From positions 1 through 59,473 of the forward strand of contig JANNXJ010000003.1 in NCBI GenBank assembly GCA_031409515.1: DNA of 59,473 bases, written 5' to 3'. Positions 7,997 to 16,224 of the stretch are shown here, piece by piece. Both the position numbers and the translations under genes were made by a program. Origin of the DNA: SHZI01 sp031409515 (GTDB lineage Bacteria; Pseudomonadota; Gammaproteobacteria; Steroidobacterales; GCA-2729495). Numbering within the stretch: the stretch's first letter is position 1; every line of letters begins with the position of its first letter. Below the pieces are notes generated by a model. The model searched no databases. It saw only the letters and a list, made by a program, of their open reading frames with translations, and was not told the origin of the DNA.

Positions 7997-9160
7997 ATGA
8001 GCACAAGCACCCCAGCCCAGACCGCCGAAGCCCGGCACCTGCTTCAGGTGTATGGCCAGCTGCCCCTGGAAGCCACCGCCGCCGAGGGCGTGTACCTGCA
8101 CGCCGGCAAGCGGCGGGTAATCGATTTCTACGGCGGCCACGCGGTGGCAGCCCTGGGCTACGCGCACCCCGATCTGCTGGCGGCGCTCGAGGCCGAGGCC
8201 AGGACGATGTACTTCCAGAGCAATGCGGTGGCGCTGGAGGTAAGGGCCAGGGCAGGTGACGCGCTAGCCGCCTTTGCGCCGGCAGGACTCAACCGGGTTT
8301 TCTTCGTCAACAGTGGCGCCGAGGCCAACGAGAACGCCCTGCGGGTGGCCTGCCGGGCCACCGGCCGTTCCCGCGTGCTGGCGATCGAACACGGCTTTCA
8401 CGGCAGGACCGCCGCTGCGGCCGCCGTGACCTGGGGCGCCGCGAAAAGCTGGTATGGCTTTCCGCGCACACCCTTCGATGTCGACTTCATTCCCCGGGAC
8501 AACAGCGCCCGGGCCAGCGAGATGATCAACGGCGAGACCGCTGCAGTGATCATCGAACTCGTGCAGGGCCTCGCCGGTGCCTACGACCTGGATGAAGGCT
8601 TCGTGAAGACGGTGGCCGAGGCCTGTCGCAGGACTGGCGCGCTGCTGATCGTGGACGAGGTCCAGAGCGGCGTCGGCCGGACCGGCGCGCCCTTCGCCGC
8701 CCACCTCTACAACGTGCAGCCCGACATGCTGACCACGGCCAAGGCGCTCGGCGGGGGCTTTCCCTGCAGCGCACTGCTGATGACGGACGCGCTCGCCGCC
8801 ACGCTGAAGACCGGCGACCTGGGCACGACGTTCGGCGGCGGACCCATGGCCTGCGCGCTGGTCAGCACCGTCATCCACGTCATCCAGCGCGACCTGCTCA
8901 TGGACAACGTGCGCAACCTGTCCGCGGAGATCCGCAAGCACGCCGTGACCGGCCCTGTGGAGTCGATCCAGGGTCGGGGCTTCCTGCTCGGTCTGCGCTG
9001 CCGTCGTCCTGCGAAAGACATCCAGGCGGAACTGCTCCGCCGGGACATCCTGGTCGGCACCAGTTCCGACCCGAACGTAGTGCGGCTGCTGCCGCCGCTG
9101 ACGCTGGCCAAGCAGCACGTGGCTAAACTCGTCAGCGCTCTTTGTGATATCGGCCACTAA
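7997..9160 (+). CDS. argD: N-acylornithine aminotransferase
   Basis: PLP enzyme that converts N-acyl-glutamate semialdehyde plus glutamate to N-acyl-ornithine. The 387-residue class-III aminotransferase has the segment FVNSGAEANENALRVA (phosphate binding), D220 in IVDEVQSG (pyridine nitrogen) and the Schiff-base lysine K249 in TTAKALGGGFP. The length fits ArgD. It begins 7 bases after argC and ends 9 bases before argF', so it is part of the same transcript. Confidence 0.93.
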   Translation: MSTSTPAQTAEARHLLQVYGQLPLEATAAEGVYLHAGKRRVIDFYGGHAVAALGYAHPDLLAALEAEARTMYFQSNAVALEVRARAGDALAAFAPAGLNRVFFVNSGAEANENALRVACRATGRSRVLAIEHGFHGRTAAAAAVTWGAAKSWYGFPRTPFDVDFIPRDNSARASEMINGETAAVIIELVQGLAGAYDLDEGFVKTVAEACRRTGALLIVDEVQSGVGRTGAPFAAHLYNVQPDMLTTAKALGGGFPCSALLMTDALAATLKTGDLGTTFGGGPMACALVSTVIHVIQRDLLMDNVRNLSAEIRKHAVTGPVESIQGRGFLLGLRCRRPAKDIQAELLRRDILVGTSSDPNVVRLLPPLTLAKQHVAKLVSALCDIGH

Positions 9161-9169
9161 GGAACCCTC

Positions 9170-10183
9170 ATGGGACTCAAGCTCTTCAATGACCTCGCGG
9201 ACCTCCAAATACCGGAAGTGGAAGCCCTCCTGAAGCTGGCGCGCCGGCTGCAAGCCAGCCCCGAGCCCCGCGCTCTGGAAGGCAAGGTGCTGGCCCTGCT
9301 GTTCCTTAGCCCGTCACTGCGGACGCTGTCGTCGTTCCAGGCGGCCATGGTGCGGCTGGGCGGCGGTTCCTTCGTGATCTCGCCGGACATGTCCATTCAC
9401 GGGCTCGAAACCCGCTCAGGGATCGTGATGGACGGCATGGCAGCGGAGCACCTCCGGGAAGCGATCCCCGTGATCAGTTCCTACGGCGACGCGCTGGGCA
9501 TCCGGGCCTTCGCCAACCGCGTGAACCTGGACAACGACCTGGCCGACACCGAGTTCGTCGCCATGCGGGAGCTGGTGAAGGTGCCCCTCATCAACATGGA
9601 ATCGGCCATCCAGCACCCTTGCCAGAGCCTGGCGGACTGGAAAACCCTGGACGACCTCAACGTCCCGAAGAAGGGGGGCAAGTTTGTCCTGTCCTGGTCG
9701 TGGCACCCGAAGGCGCTGCCCCTGGCTGTGCCCTCCGCGACTCTGCACATGGCCGCCATGCGGGGCATGGACGTCACGGTGGTCCGGCCCGATGGCTTCG
9801 AGTTGCCGCCCGCCATCATGAACAAGGCGCGGCACGCGGCGACCCTCTCCGGCGGCACGGTGCGCGAAACCAACGACCGCGCGGAGGCCTACGAGGGCGC
9901 CCATGTGATCTACGCCAAGGAGTGGTCCTCCACGAAGTTCTATGGGGACCGGGTGGCCGACCAGAAACTGCGGGAACCACTGCAGGACTGGATCGTGGAT
10001 GAGCCCACCTTCGCCACCGCCCAGCCGTCTGCGCGCTTCATGCACTGCCTGCCGGTGCGCCGGGGTGTGGCCGTGACCGACCGGGTTCTCGACGGTCCCC
10101 GCAGCGTGGTGATCCACGAAGCCCAGAACCGGATGTGGGGCCAGATGGCCGTGGTCTACCAGATGATCGGCCCGGGAATGTAA
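9170..10183 (+). CDS. argF': N-acylornithine carbamoyltransferase (succinyl type predicted)
   Basis: Transfers the carbamoyl group to an N-acylated ornithine rather than to free ornithine, as in Xanthomonas (acetyl) and Bacteroides (succinyl). The 337-residue protein has a carbamoyl-phosphate loop SLRTLSS near residue 49, HPCQSLAD and HCLPVRRG. Aligned by eye with the Xanthomonas enzyme, GTVMDGDTEEH corresponds to GIVMDGMAAEH here, so the acyl-specificity residue Glu92 is Ala92 (codon 9443-9445). Bacteroides has Pro there. In the Xanthomonas enzyme, replacing Glu92 with small or hydrophobic residues is reported to switch preference to succinylornithine. This predicts a succinylated pathway. 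Confidence 0.88.
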   Translation: MGLKLFNDLADLQIPEVEALLKLARRLQASPEPRALEGKVLALLFLSPSLRTLSSFQAAMVRLGGGSFVISPDMSIHGLETRSGIVMDGMAAEHLREAIPVISSYGDALGIRAFANRVNLDNDLADTEFVAMRELVKVPLINMESAIQHPCQSLADWKTLDDLNVPKKGGKFVLSWSWHPKALPLAVPSATLHMAAMRGMDVTVVRPDGFELPPAIMNKARHAATLSGGTVRETNDRAEAYEGAHVIYAKEWSSTKFYGDRVADQKLREPLQDWIVDEPTFATAQPSARFMHCLPVRRGVAVTDRVLDGPRSVVIHEAQNRMWGQMAVVYQMIGPGM

Positions 10184-10185
10184 TT

Positions 10186-10252
10186 GTAGGAGCGCCTTTA
10201 GGCGCGATCGGTGTGTATCGCGCCTGAAGGCGCTCCTACAAGGCGCTCCTAC
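10186..10252. repeat. REP-like array inside the arginine operon
   Basis: Copies at 10186-10208 (forward) and 10217-10239 (reverse) form a 23-base-arm hairpin, followed by a 13-base partial copy (10240-10252). It starts 3 bases after the argF' stop codon and lies 24 bases before argB. In other genomes such hairpins protect upstream mRNA or lower downstream expression; that role here is an inference. Confidence 0.9.
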
Positions 10253-10275
10253 ACGTCAATACCAGGAAGCAGAGT

Positions 10276-11208
10276 ATGAAAAGTCATGATCGGGATGTCA
10301 TTGTTTCCGCGCTCCGGCACGCGGCGCCCTACATCCGTCTCTACAAGAAGAAGATTTTTGTCCTCAAGGCAGGCGGCGAAGTCTTTACCTCGGACGAAGC
10401 CACCCGGCACCTGCTGGAGCAGGTCGCGCTGCTGCACCAGGTGGGCATCCGCGTGGTACTCGTCCACGGGGGTGGCCCCCAGCTGACGGAGCTTGCCGAA
10501 GCCCTGGGCGTGCCGACCCAGATGGTCGGTGGCCGCCGGGTTACGGACAAACAGACTCTCGACATGACCACCATGGTGCTGAACGGCAAGATCAACACGC
10601 GGATCCTGGCCGCGTGCCGCGACCTGCATCTGCCTGCGATCGGACTCAGCGGCGTGGACGCGGGCCTCATCAAGGCCCACAAACGCCCACCGGTCGAGGT
10701 GGAGGGCCACTCGGGCGGTCCGGTGGACTTCGGCTTTGTCGGCGACATCGACAGCGTGGACCCCGACGTGGTGCGGGCCCAGCTGGACAACGGCATGGTG
10801 CCGATCGTCAGTCCGCTCTCGGCGGACGACAACGGCACGGTGCTGAATATCAATGCCGACACCGTGGCTGCAGCACTGGCGACAGCACTGGGCGCGTCGA
10901 AGCTGATCCTGACCATGGGTGCGCCGGGGATTCTGGAGGACCGGCACAATCCGTCCTCGCTGGTTTCCTATCTGGATCTGGAGGACCTGCAGGAACTGCG
11001 GGCCAACGGCTCGCTGGCCGAGGGGATGCTGCCCAAGGCCCGGGCCATCGAGGCGGCCATCAAGGGCGGCGTGCCCCGGGTGCACCTGATCTCCTACAAG
11101 ATCCCCGACAGCCTGCTGCTGGAAATCTTTACCAACGAGGGTACGGGCACGCTGGTCGTGGAAGACACCGACACGCTGACCCCGGAAGAACAGGAAGCGG
11201 GCGCCTGA
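10276..11208 (+). CDS. argB: N-acylglutamate kinase
   Basis: Phosphorylates N-acyl-glutamate, the second and usually feedback-controlled step of arginine synthesis. The 310-residue amino-acid kinase has FVLKAGGE near residue 28, the glycine loop VHGGGPQ, and NINADTVAAALA towards the C-terminal half, all typical of ArgB. An N-terminal helix precedes the kinase core, as in arginine-sensitive family members. There is no fused acetyltransferase (GNAT) domain, unlike the ArgA-type fusions of Xanthomonas, so acylation of glutamate must be done by another protein. It follows the REP-like array. Confidence 0.92.
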   Translation: MKSHDRDVIVSALRHAAPYIRLYKKKIFVLKAGGEVFTSDEATRHLLEQVALLHQVGIRVVLVHGGGPQLTELAEALGVPTQMVGGRRVTDKQTLDMTTMVLNGKINTRILAACRDLHLPAIGLSGVDAGLIKAHKRPPVEVEGHSGGPVDFGFVGDIDSVDPDVVRAQLDNGMVPIVSPLSADDNGTVLNINADTVAAALATALGASKLILTMGAPGILEDRHNPSSLVSYLDLEDLQELRANGSLAEGMLPKARAIEAAIKGGVPRVHLISYKIPDSLLLEIFTNEGTGTLVVEDTDTLTPEEQEAGA

Positions 11209-11233
11209 GGGCCAAAACCATGAAACCAGTGCC

Positions 11234-12424
11234 ATGAAACGTCTCTGGGACAAGGGCGAGCCGCTGGACGCGCGCATCCTCCGCTACACCGCGGGGGAGG
11301 ATCACCTGCTGGACGCGCGGCTGGTGGCCTACGACGTGCGGGCCTCCATCGCCCACGCCGAGATGCTGCACGCCCAGAAGCTGCTCTCCGGCGAAGACCT
11401 GCAGCAGATCAGCAACGGGCTTGAAGCCCTTGCCGTGTCCCACGCGGCCGGTGACTGGCAGATCAGCCTCGAGGAAGAGGACTGCCACACGGCGCTGGAA
11501 CAGCGGCTTACCCAGCTGATCGGCGCGGCCGGAGGACGCGTACACCTGGGCCGCTCGCGGAATGATCAGGTGCTGGTGGCGCTGCGTCTCTACCTGCTGG
11601 ACGCCGCAGGCGGCATCGCCGCTGCTGCCCGGGAGGTGGCGACGGCCCTGGACGAGCTGGGGGTCCGGGAAAAGAACACCCTCCTCCCCGGCTACACCCA
11701 CATGCAGCAGGCGATGCCGAGTTCAGTGCCCCTCTGGGCGGGCGGCTTTGCGGCCGAACTGCGGGACGATGCGGAGGGCATTGCTGCCACTCGCCGCCGG
11801 CTGAGCAAGAGCCCCCTCGGCAGTGCGGCGGGCTATGGCGTGCCCGGCCTGCCCATCGACCGGGAGGCCACGGCGCGCACGCTGGGCTTCGATGAGGTAC
11901 ACGAGCCCGTCACCGCGGTGCAGATTTCCCGGGGCAAGGGCGAGGCCGGTCTGGTTTTCGAGCTGGCCCTGCTCACCCAGGACCTGGGGCGGATGGCCGC
12001 GGATCTCCTGCTCTTCTATACCCAGGAGTTTCGCTTCATTGCCCTGCCCGACTCGATGACCACGGGCTCCTCGATCATGCCCCAGAAGCGCAACCCGGAC
12101 GTCCTCGAGCTGGTGCGGGGCGCCGTGCCGACAGTGCAGGCAGCCCTCGCGGAAATCCTCGGCCTGCCGGCCAAGCTCGGCTCCGGTTATCAGCGGGACC
12201 TTCAGCGGATGAAGTCGCCCCTGTTCCGCGCCATCGACCTGGCCGGGGATTCGGCTCAGGTGATGGCGCACCTGATCCGCGGGTTGAAGTTCCTGCCCGG
12301 GAACATTCGTCTGGATGATTCAATCCACGCCGCCGAGCGGGCGAACGCCCTGGTGCTGAAGGAAGGCATCAGTTTCCGGGAGGCGTATCAGCGGGTGGGA
12401 GCGGAGCTGAAGCGCGGTTCCTGA
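11234..12424 (+). CDS. argH: Argininosuccinate lyase
   Basis: Splits argininosuccinate into arginine and fumarate. The 396-residue protein carries the fumarase-superfamily signature GSSIMPQKRNPD. HLGRSRNDQV and the GYTHMQQAMPSSV segment (catalytic histidine) are also present. At 396 residues it is shorter than the common 450-470, because the C-terminal helical domain ends soon after SFREAYQRVGAEL. The fumarase signature is intact, so the protein is probably functional and of the short type. It starts 25 bases after argB and ends the operon. Confidence 0.93.
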   Translation: MKRLWDKGEPLDARILRYTAGEDHLLDARLVAYDVRASIAHAEMLHAQKLLSGEDLQQISNGLEALAVSHAAGDWQISLEEEDCHTALEQRLTQLIGAAGGRVHLGRSRNDQVLVALRLYLLDAAGGIAAAAREVATALDELGVREKNTLLPGYTHMQQAMPSSVPLWAGGFAAELRDDAEGIAATRRRLSKSPLGSAAGYGVPGLPIDREATARTLGFDEVHEPVTAVQISRGKGEAGLVFELALLTQDLGRMAADLLLFYTQEFRFIALPDSMTTGSSIMPQKRNPDVLELVRGAVPTVQAALAEILGLPAKLGSGYQRDLQRMKSPLFRAIDLAGDSAQVMAHLIRGLKFLPGNIRLDDSIHAAERANALVLKEGISFREAYQRVGAELKRGS

Positions 12425-12458
12425 CGGGCCCCGGGAGAGTGGGGTTGGCGGGCGTGCG

Positions 12459-12725
12459 CTATGCCGCAGCCTCAGCTGCCACATCCCAGCCAGGAAACAC
12501 CAGAACGGCAGGGTGACACTTCAGGGCGCGCGCGAGGACTTTCGCCCGCTCGACGCCAAGTCGAACTCGCTCGTTCTCGATTGCAGAAATTGTGGACTGC
12601 GGAATACCCGTGAGCCGCGCCAGCTCGTTCTGGCTGAGCTCCTGCAGCTCACGCAGAATGCGCACGGACTCGCCGGGGGAAACCTCGACCCGCTTTCGGG
12701 CCGGCTTGTACGTGGTCATGCTCAT
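12459..12725 (-). CDS. XRE-type antitoxin (HigA-like)
   Basis: An 88-residue DNA-binding protein with a Cro/CI helix-turn-helix (LSQNELARLTGIPQSTISAI, residues about 32-51). It overlaps the toxin gene by four bases and lies downstream of it, the toxin-first order of HigBA modules. It would neutralise the toxin and repress their shared promoter. The function is inferred from fold and pairing. Confidence 0.85.
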   Translation of the reverse strand: MSMTTYKPARKRVEVSPGESVRILRELQELSQNELARLTGIPQSTISAIENERVRLGVERAKVLARALKCHPAVLVFPGWDVAAEAAA

Positions 12726-13003
12726 TTTCTCCTGTAGTCGTGCGGCGTAACTCGAACCACTTTAACCACGACCGTGTCGGCGTCAACACGATAAATCACG
12801 CGATATTGATCGCCCAGCCGGGACGATCGGTGTCCCATCCAGACGCCTCGCAGCGCCTCATCATGGAATCCCTTGATCGCTCTCAGCCCGACGGGACCGG
12901 AAATAGTGACGATATCCTTCCACTTCTCGTAACGCTTCAGCACTTCCAGCGGCAGTCGCCTGAGAATGCCTAAGACCCGTCGATGCTCAAGTACTTGCCA
13001 CAT
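12722..13003 (-). CDS. RelE/HigB-type toxin
   Basis: A 93-residue protein of the RelE/ParE superfamily, whose members cut mRNA at the ribosome or act on gyrase. The C-terminal pattern GDQYRVIYRVDADTVVVKVV followed by HDYRR is typical of RelE-like ribonucleases, which use basic residues near the C-terminus. It is first in a two-gene operon with the antitoxin. The mode of action cannot be fixed from sequence alone. Confidence 0.85.
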   Translation of the reverse strand: MWQVLEHRRVLGILRRLPLEVLKRYEKWKDIVTISGPVGLRAIKGFHDEALRGVWMGHRSSRLGDQYRVIYRVDADTVVVKVVRVTPHDYRRK

Positions 13004-13020
13004 ATCCTATATGGTATGCG
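13004..13020 (-). promoter_or_regulatory. AT-rich imperfect palindrome at the toxin-antitoxin start
   Basis: ATATCCTATATGGTAT directly abuts the toxin ATG. It is an AT-rich imperfect palindrome in otherwise GC-rich DNA, so it may combine a -10 box with the antitoxin operator. Confidence 0.35.
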
Positions 13021-13118
13021 CCGGTGGAGCATGGGCCAACCGTCAATTATTGTGCGATCGACCCGATTTCCCGCATTGCGGTATTAGGACGGCGAGCTAA
13101 TCCAGGCATCCAGACCCG

Positions 13119-13124
13119 TATAAT
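13119..13124 (+). promoter_or_regulatory. -10 box TATAAT just before lptM
   Basis: A perfect TATAAT lies only 6 bases before the lptM ATG, so transcription from it would start at or next to the start codon. No good -35 box is seen at 16-18 bases. No Shine-Dalgarno sequence precedes the ATG, which fits a leaderless transcript. Confidence 0.5.
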
Positions 13125-13130
13125 CTGGGT

Positions 13131-13313
13131 ATGTACAAGCTGGCCTCACTTCTGCTGATTGCTCTCCTCCCCGCCTGCGGCCTCAAGGGACCTCTCTACG
13201 TGCCTGCTACCCCCGCCGCTGAACCCGCAGCTACTGAGCAAACCGAAGGCGAGACCGACAAGGGCGAGCGCAAAACCATCCCCGCGCCCCCCGATCCGGC
13301 CCAGTCACTTTGA
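13131..13313 (+). CDS. lptM: LPS-assembly lipoprotein LptM (YifL-like)
   Basis: A 60-residue lipoprotein. A short hydrophobic signal (LASLLLIALLPAC) ends in a lipobox cysteine at residue 16. The family hallmark CGLKGPLYVP follows at the mature N-terminus. LptM binds the LptD-LptE translocon and helps its disulfide maturation. The rest is a Pro/Ala/Glu-rich tail. The gene ends 13 bases before polA; in many relatives lptM instead precedes lysA-dapF. Confidence 0.88.
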   Translation: MYKLASLLLIALLPACGLKGPLYVPATPAAEPAATEQTEGETDKGERKTIPAPPDPAQSL

Positions 13314-13326
13314 AGTACTTCCGCTG

Positions 13327-16113
13327 ATGGCCACGCCCCGGCGCCTCGTCCTCATCGACGGCTACTCCTACATGTACCGGGCGTTTCACGCCCTTCCGCC
13401 GCTGACGACGTCGAAGGGCCAGCCGACCGGCGCAATTTTCGGTTTCCTCAATATGCTCCGGCAGATCCAGCGCACGCGTCAGCCGGATCTCATCGCCGTG
13501 GTCATGGACGCCCCGGGGCCCACGTTCCGGGATGCGCTGTACGCGGAGTACAAGGCCACCCGGGTCGCAATGCCGGACGAGCTGCAGTCCCAGATCGAGC
13601 CACTGCTGGAGATGGTGCGGGCACTCGGCTTACCGATGCTGCGCGAACCCGGCGTCGAAGCCGATGACGTCATCGGCACGCTGGCACTGCAGGCGGCGGC
13701 GGCGGGCTTCGACACGCTGATCGCCACCAGCGACAAGGACATGGCCCAGCTGGTGAACGACCGTATCCACCTCTTCGATGGGATCAGCAACCGGGAGCTG
13801 GACGCCGCTGGCGTGCTGGCGAAATTCGGCGTGCCACCCGAGCGGATCATCGACTACCTCACGCTGGTGGGTGATACGTCCGACAACATTCCCGGCGTCC
13901 CCAGTGTCGGCCCGAAAACGGCAGCCAAGTGGCTGACGGAATACGGCAGCCTGGACGCTATCGTGGCCCGGGCGGACGAGATCAAGGGCAAGGTGGGCGA
14001 GAAGCTGCGGGATAGCCTGAAGCAGATACCCCTCTCCAAACAACTCGCCACGATCCACGTCGGCGTGCCGCTGAAGCTTAGCCCCAAGGATCTGGTGCCG
14101 GCCCGGCCAGACGTAGAGGCTCTGAAGAAGCTCGCGGAAATGCTGGAAATCCGCAGCCTGCTCCGGGTGGTGGAGGAAACGACGGGACCGGCGACGGCAG
14201 CACCGGCGGCGTCCGCCCCGGACGAAGCCCGGCAACCGGAGAAAGCGGCCAGCGCGGCGCTCGACGAGATTCCAGCCCCGGCCACCCACCTCCCCGATCC
14301 CGTCACCCGCCATTACGAAACGATCTTTACCGCGGAGCAGTTCGACGCCTGGCTGATCCTGATCGAGAACGCCGAGCTCGTGGCCTTTGATACCGAGACC
14401 ACCAGCCTCAACTACATGGAAGCGGAGATCGTTGGCCTCTCTTTTGGTCTTGCTCCGGGTCGGGCGGCCTACCTGCCGGTGGCCCATCGCTACGTCGGCG
14501 CGCCGGAACAGCTCGAGCGGGCTGCGGTGCTGGCGCGTCTCAAGCCCTGGCTCGAGAATCCGGAGTGCCAGAAGGTCGGGCACCACCTGAAGTACGACGC
14601 CCACGTCCTGGCCAACTACGGTATTCGGCTGGCGGGTATGCGCTACGACTCCATGCTGGAATCCTATGTGCTGGACAGCACCGCCACCCGGCACGATATG
14701 GATTCCGTGGCGAGGAAATACCTCGGGCTGGATACCATTCATTTCGAGGACGTGGCCGGGAAGGGCGCCAAGCAGATCACCTTCGACCAGGTGTCCGTGG
14801 AAAAGGCCGCCGAATACGCGGCTGAGGATGCGGATATCACCCTCCGGCTGCACCATGCGCTGTGGCCACAGCTTGAAGCCACCCCGGGGCTCACGGCGGT
14901 CTACGACACCATCGAGCAGCCGCTAGTGCCCGTGCTGACCCGCATGGAAGAGACCGGGGTTCTGGTGGACACGCGCCTGCTGCGCGCCATGTCCGGTGAA
15001 TTCGCCGAGAAGATGGCGGCGCTGGAGAAGGAAGCGCATGTCGCTGCTGGCCATCCGTTCAATATCAGTTCGCCAAAGCAGCTCCAGGAAGTGCTGTTCA
15101 ACGAACTCAAGCTCCCGGTGACCCAGTACACGCCCACCAAGCAGCCCTCAACCAATGAGGATGCACTCGCGGAACTGGCCGACCAGCACCCGCTGCCGAA
15201 GCTGATCCTCGACTACCGGTCCTTGAGCAAGCTCAAGTCAACCTACACGGACAAGCTGCCGGAGCAGGTCTGCGCCCGTACCGGGCGGATCCACACTTCT
15301 TATCACCAGGCAGTGGCGGCGACTGGCCGGCTCTCCTCCTCAGACCCGAACCTCCAGAACATTCCAATCCGCACGGCGGAAGGCCGGCGGATCCGCCAGG
15401 CATTCATCCCCAGGCCGGGTTGCACCCTGCTGGCCGCCGACTACTCCCAGATCGAACTGCGGATCATGGCCCACCTGTCGGAAGATGCAGGCCTGCTGAA
15501 GGCCTTCGCCGAGGACCGGGACGTGCATCAGGCGACCGCTGCGGAGGTCTTCGGCGCACCGCTGGCGGAGGTGACGACGGATCAGCGCCGCTCCGCGAAG
15601 GCCATCAATTTTGGCCTGATCTATGGCATGTCGGCGTTCGGCCTGGCACGCCAGCTCGGCATCGCCCGGGAGGAAGCCCAGAAATACGTAGAGCTGTACT
15701 TCGCCCGTTATCCCGGCGTGAAGGCCTACATGGATCGCACCCGGGTGCAGGCCCGGGAGCAGGGCTACGTGGAGACGGTCTTCGGGCGCCGGCTATACCT
15801 GCCGGATATTCAGGCCCGCCAGCAGTCCCGGCGGCAGTACGCGGAGCGCAGCGCCATCAATGCCCCCATGCAGGGCACGGCAGCGGACATCATCAAGAAG
15901 GCGATGATCGCCGTGGACGCCTGGCTCCGTCAGAGCGACACCGGGGCTGAGATCATCATGCAGGTGCACGACGAACTGGTGCTGGAGGTACCAACCCAGG
16001 CACTGGCTGGCGTGCAGCAACACGTGACCCGGCTGATGGCGCAGGCGGCGGACCTCCGGGTCCCGCTGAAAGTGGACGCCGGCCACGGCGCCAACTGGGA
16101 CGAGGCGCACTAG
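13327..16113 (+). CDS. polA: DNA polymerase I
   Basis: Repair and primer-removal polymerase of 928 residues. In order: the 5'-3' exonuclease domain (about 1-290), a proofreading domain with intact motifs FDTETTSL, HHLKYDAHV and YAAEDADIT, and the polymerase domain with motif A DYSQIELRIMAHLSED, motif B RRSAKAINFGLIYG and motif C QVHDEL. ATG 13327 gives the normal N-terminus (MATPRRLVLIDGYSYMYRAF); the open frame upstream overlaps lptM and has no similarity. It is convergent with engB, with a long hairpin in between. Confidence 0.97.
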   Translation: MATPRRLVLIDGYSYMYRAFHALPPLTTSKGQPTGAIFGFLNMLRQIQRTRQPDLIAVVMDAPGPTFRDALYAEYKATRVAMPDELQSQIEPLLEMVRALGLPMLREPGVEADDVIGTLALQAAAAGFDTLIATSDKDMAQLVNDRIHLFDGISNRELDAAGVLAKFGVPPERIIDYLTLVGDTSDNIPGVPSVGPKTAAKWLTEYGSLDAIVARADEIKGKVGEKLRDSLKQIPLSKQLATIHVGVPLKLSPKDLVPARPDVEALKKLAEMLEIRSLLRVVEETTGPATAAPAASAPDEARQPEKAASAALDEIPAPATHLPDPVTRHYETIFTAEQFDAWLILIENAELVAFDTETTSLNYMEAEIVGLSFGLAPGRAAYLPVAHRYVGAPEQLERAAVLARLKPWLENPECQKVGHHLKYDAHVLANYGIRLAGMRYDSMLESYVLDSTATRHDMDSVARKYLGLDTIHFEDVAGKGAKQITFDQVSVEKAAEYAAEDADITLRLHHALWPQLEATPGLTAVYDTIEQPLVPVLTRMEETGVLVDTRLLRAMSGEFAEKMAALEKEAHVAAGHPFNISSPKQLQEVLFNELKLPVTQYTPTKQPSTNEDALAELADQHPLPKLILDYRSLSKLKSTYTDKLPEQVCARTGRIHTSYHQAVAATGRLSSSDPNLQNIPIRTAEGRRIRQAFIPRPGCTLLAADYSQIELRIMAHLSEDAGLLKAFAEDRDVHQATAAEVFGAPLAEVTTDQRRSAKAINFGLIYGMSAFGLARQLGIAREEAQKYVELYFARYPGVKAYMDRTRVQAREQGYVETVFGRRLYLPDIQARQQSRRQYAERSAINAPMQGTAADIIKKAMIAVDAWLRQSDTGAEIIMQVHDELVLEVPTQALAGVQQHVTRLMAQAADLRVPLKVDAGHGANWDEAH

Positions 16114-16121
16114 CGGAAAAT

Positions 16122-16224
16122 GGGGACATGCCTAATTTCTGCAGGCCGCATTCCCCGGTTGTCGGCCCTGACGTCAGCCGCTCGCCGCCGGGGAATGCGG
16201 CCTGCAGAAATTAGGCATGTCCCC
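16122..16224. repeat. Perfect 37-bp inverted repeat, second palindrome family
   Basis: Arms 16122-16158 and 16188-16224 are exact reverse complements, with a 29-base loop. Each arm begins at the outside with GGGGACATGCCTAATT. It lies between convergent polA and engB and supplies the last codons and stop of engB. A related, less perfect copy is at 59376-59434. It resembles REP/MITE-type elements moved by tyrosine (RAYT) transposases and probably also acts as a two-way terminator. Confidence 0.9.

Noticed and set aside
13630..14856. A 408-residue minus-strand frame inside polA
   Set aside because: polA is complete and well conserved on the other strand; the frame is a shadow.
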